DNA from: AP-15 sp035570935
Lineage (GTDB): Bacteria > Pseudomonadota > Alphaproteobacteria > ATCC43930 > CGMCC-115725
Direction: 5' to 3'
DNA: 5,367 bases
Assembly (NCBI GenBank): GCA_035570935.1
Contig: DATMKU010000341.1
Span: 1 to 5,367, forward strand
Shown: positions 5,220 through 5,367 of the stretch, one piece after another
How the letters are laid out: every line of letters begins with the position of its first letter
Position numbering within the stretch: the stretch's first letter is position 1
Position numbers and translations under genes: made by a program
Notes under the pieces: model-generated
Told to the model about the DNA's origin: nothing
Seen by the model: only the letters and a program-made list of their open reading frames with translations
The model's database searches: none

Positions 5220-5367
5220 TCAGTCGCGCCCTGGATCCCCGGCGGTGATGTGGCTGCGGAACATCAGCGGGTCGGCGACGTTGCGGATCGGTTCGAGGCT
5301 GCCGCCGGTGCCGCGCACGATCACCGTGCCGTAGCCGAGGAAGCGGCCGGGGATCGACTGGTTGACG
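5220..5367 (-). CDS. Bacterial PH-domain (bPH) protein, C-terminal fragment
   Basis: The minus strand is open from the right edge (frame starting at 5366) to a TGA at 5220-5222, giving 48 residues. The stretch NQSIPGRFLGYGTVIVRGTG, continuing with GSLEP, RNVADPL and MFRS, matches the end of small membrane-associated bacterial PH-domain proteins. These typically end in a block of the type QS-GR-GYGTV-VRGTGG-EP--IADPL-FR. Their molecular role is generally unknown. The gene precedes tatB on the same strand with a 151 bp gap. The start and any membrane segments lie outside the window. The assignment rests on one recognisable C-terminal block. Confidence 0.7.
   Translation of the reverse strand, partial: VNQSIPGRFLGYGTVIVRGTGGSLEPIRNVADPLMFRSHITAGDPGRD

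Noticed and set aside
5122..5334. 70-residue plus-strand ORF at the right end
   Set aside because: Arg-rich, no motif, and it lies opposite the PH-domain C-terminus, which reads sensibly on the minus strand.

Overview
This GC-rich window (strong G/C bias at third codon positions; not counted exactly) reads as ordinary chromosome of a proteobacterium, most likely an alphaproteobacterium. The grounds are the form of TatB and TatC, the LTxxQ/Spy-type periplasmic protein, and the codon usage. I see no mobile element, CRISPR array, tRNA or rRNA, and no phage or plasmid gene.

Layout from left to right: (1) the N-terminal 146 codons of an N-acyl-D-amino-acid deacylase type amidohydrolase on the minus strand, running off the left edge; (2) a divergent intergenic region of about 200 bp with a 7-12-7 inverted repeat; (3) three plus-strand genes, namely an SMP-30/gluconolactonase-like beta-propeller with a clear twin-arginine (Tat) signal, a small secreted Spy/CpxP-like LTxxQ protein, and a class III (CaiB/BaiF) CoA-transferase; (4) a 45 bp convergent junction; (5) the minus-strand tatB-tatC pair, 8 bp apart; (6) about 150 bp without a gene, holding a 12-bp perfect palindrome; (7) the C-terminal end of a minus-strand protein resembling bacterial PH-domain proteins, running off the right edge.

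The deacylase, lactonase-like protein and CoA-transferase look like parts of a catabolic neighbourhood: hydrolysis of an N-acyl or cyclic amide, hydrolysis of a lactone, then CoA activation of an acid. The substrate cannot be read from the sequence. The tatBC genes are a separate convergent unit encoding the receptor complex of the Tat translocase. The lactonase-like protein carries a Tat signal and would be a client of that translocase, although sharing a locus may be coincidence. No tatA precedes tatB, which is the most notable departure from the common tatABC order.

I did not find a convincing previously undescribed system. The findings are modest: gene-order oddities, start-site questions, inverted repeats in the promoter regions and two patches of atypical codons.
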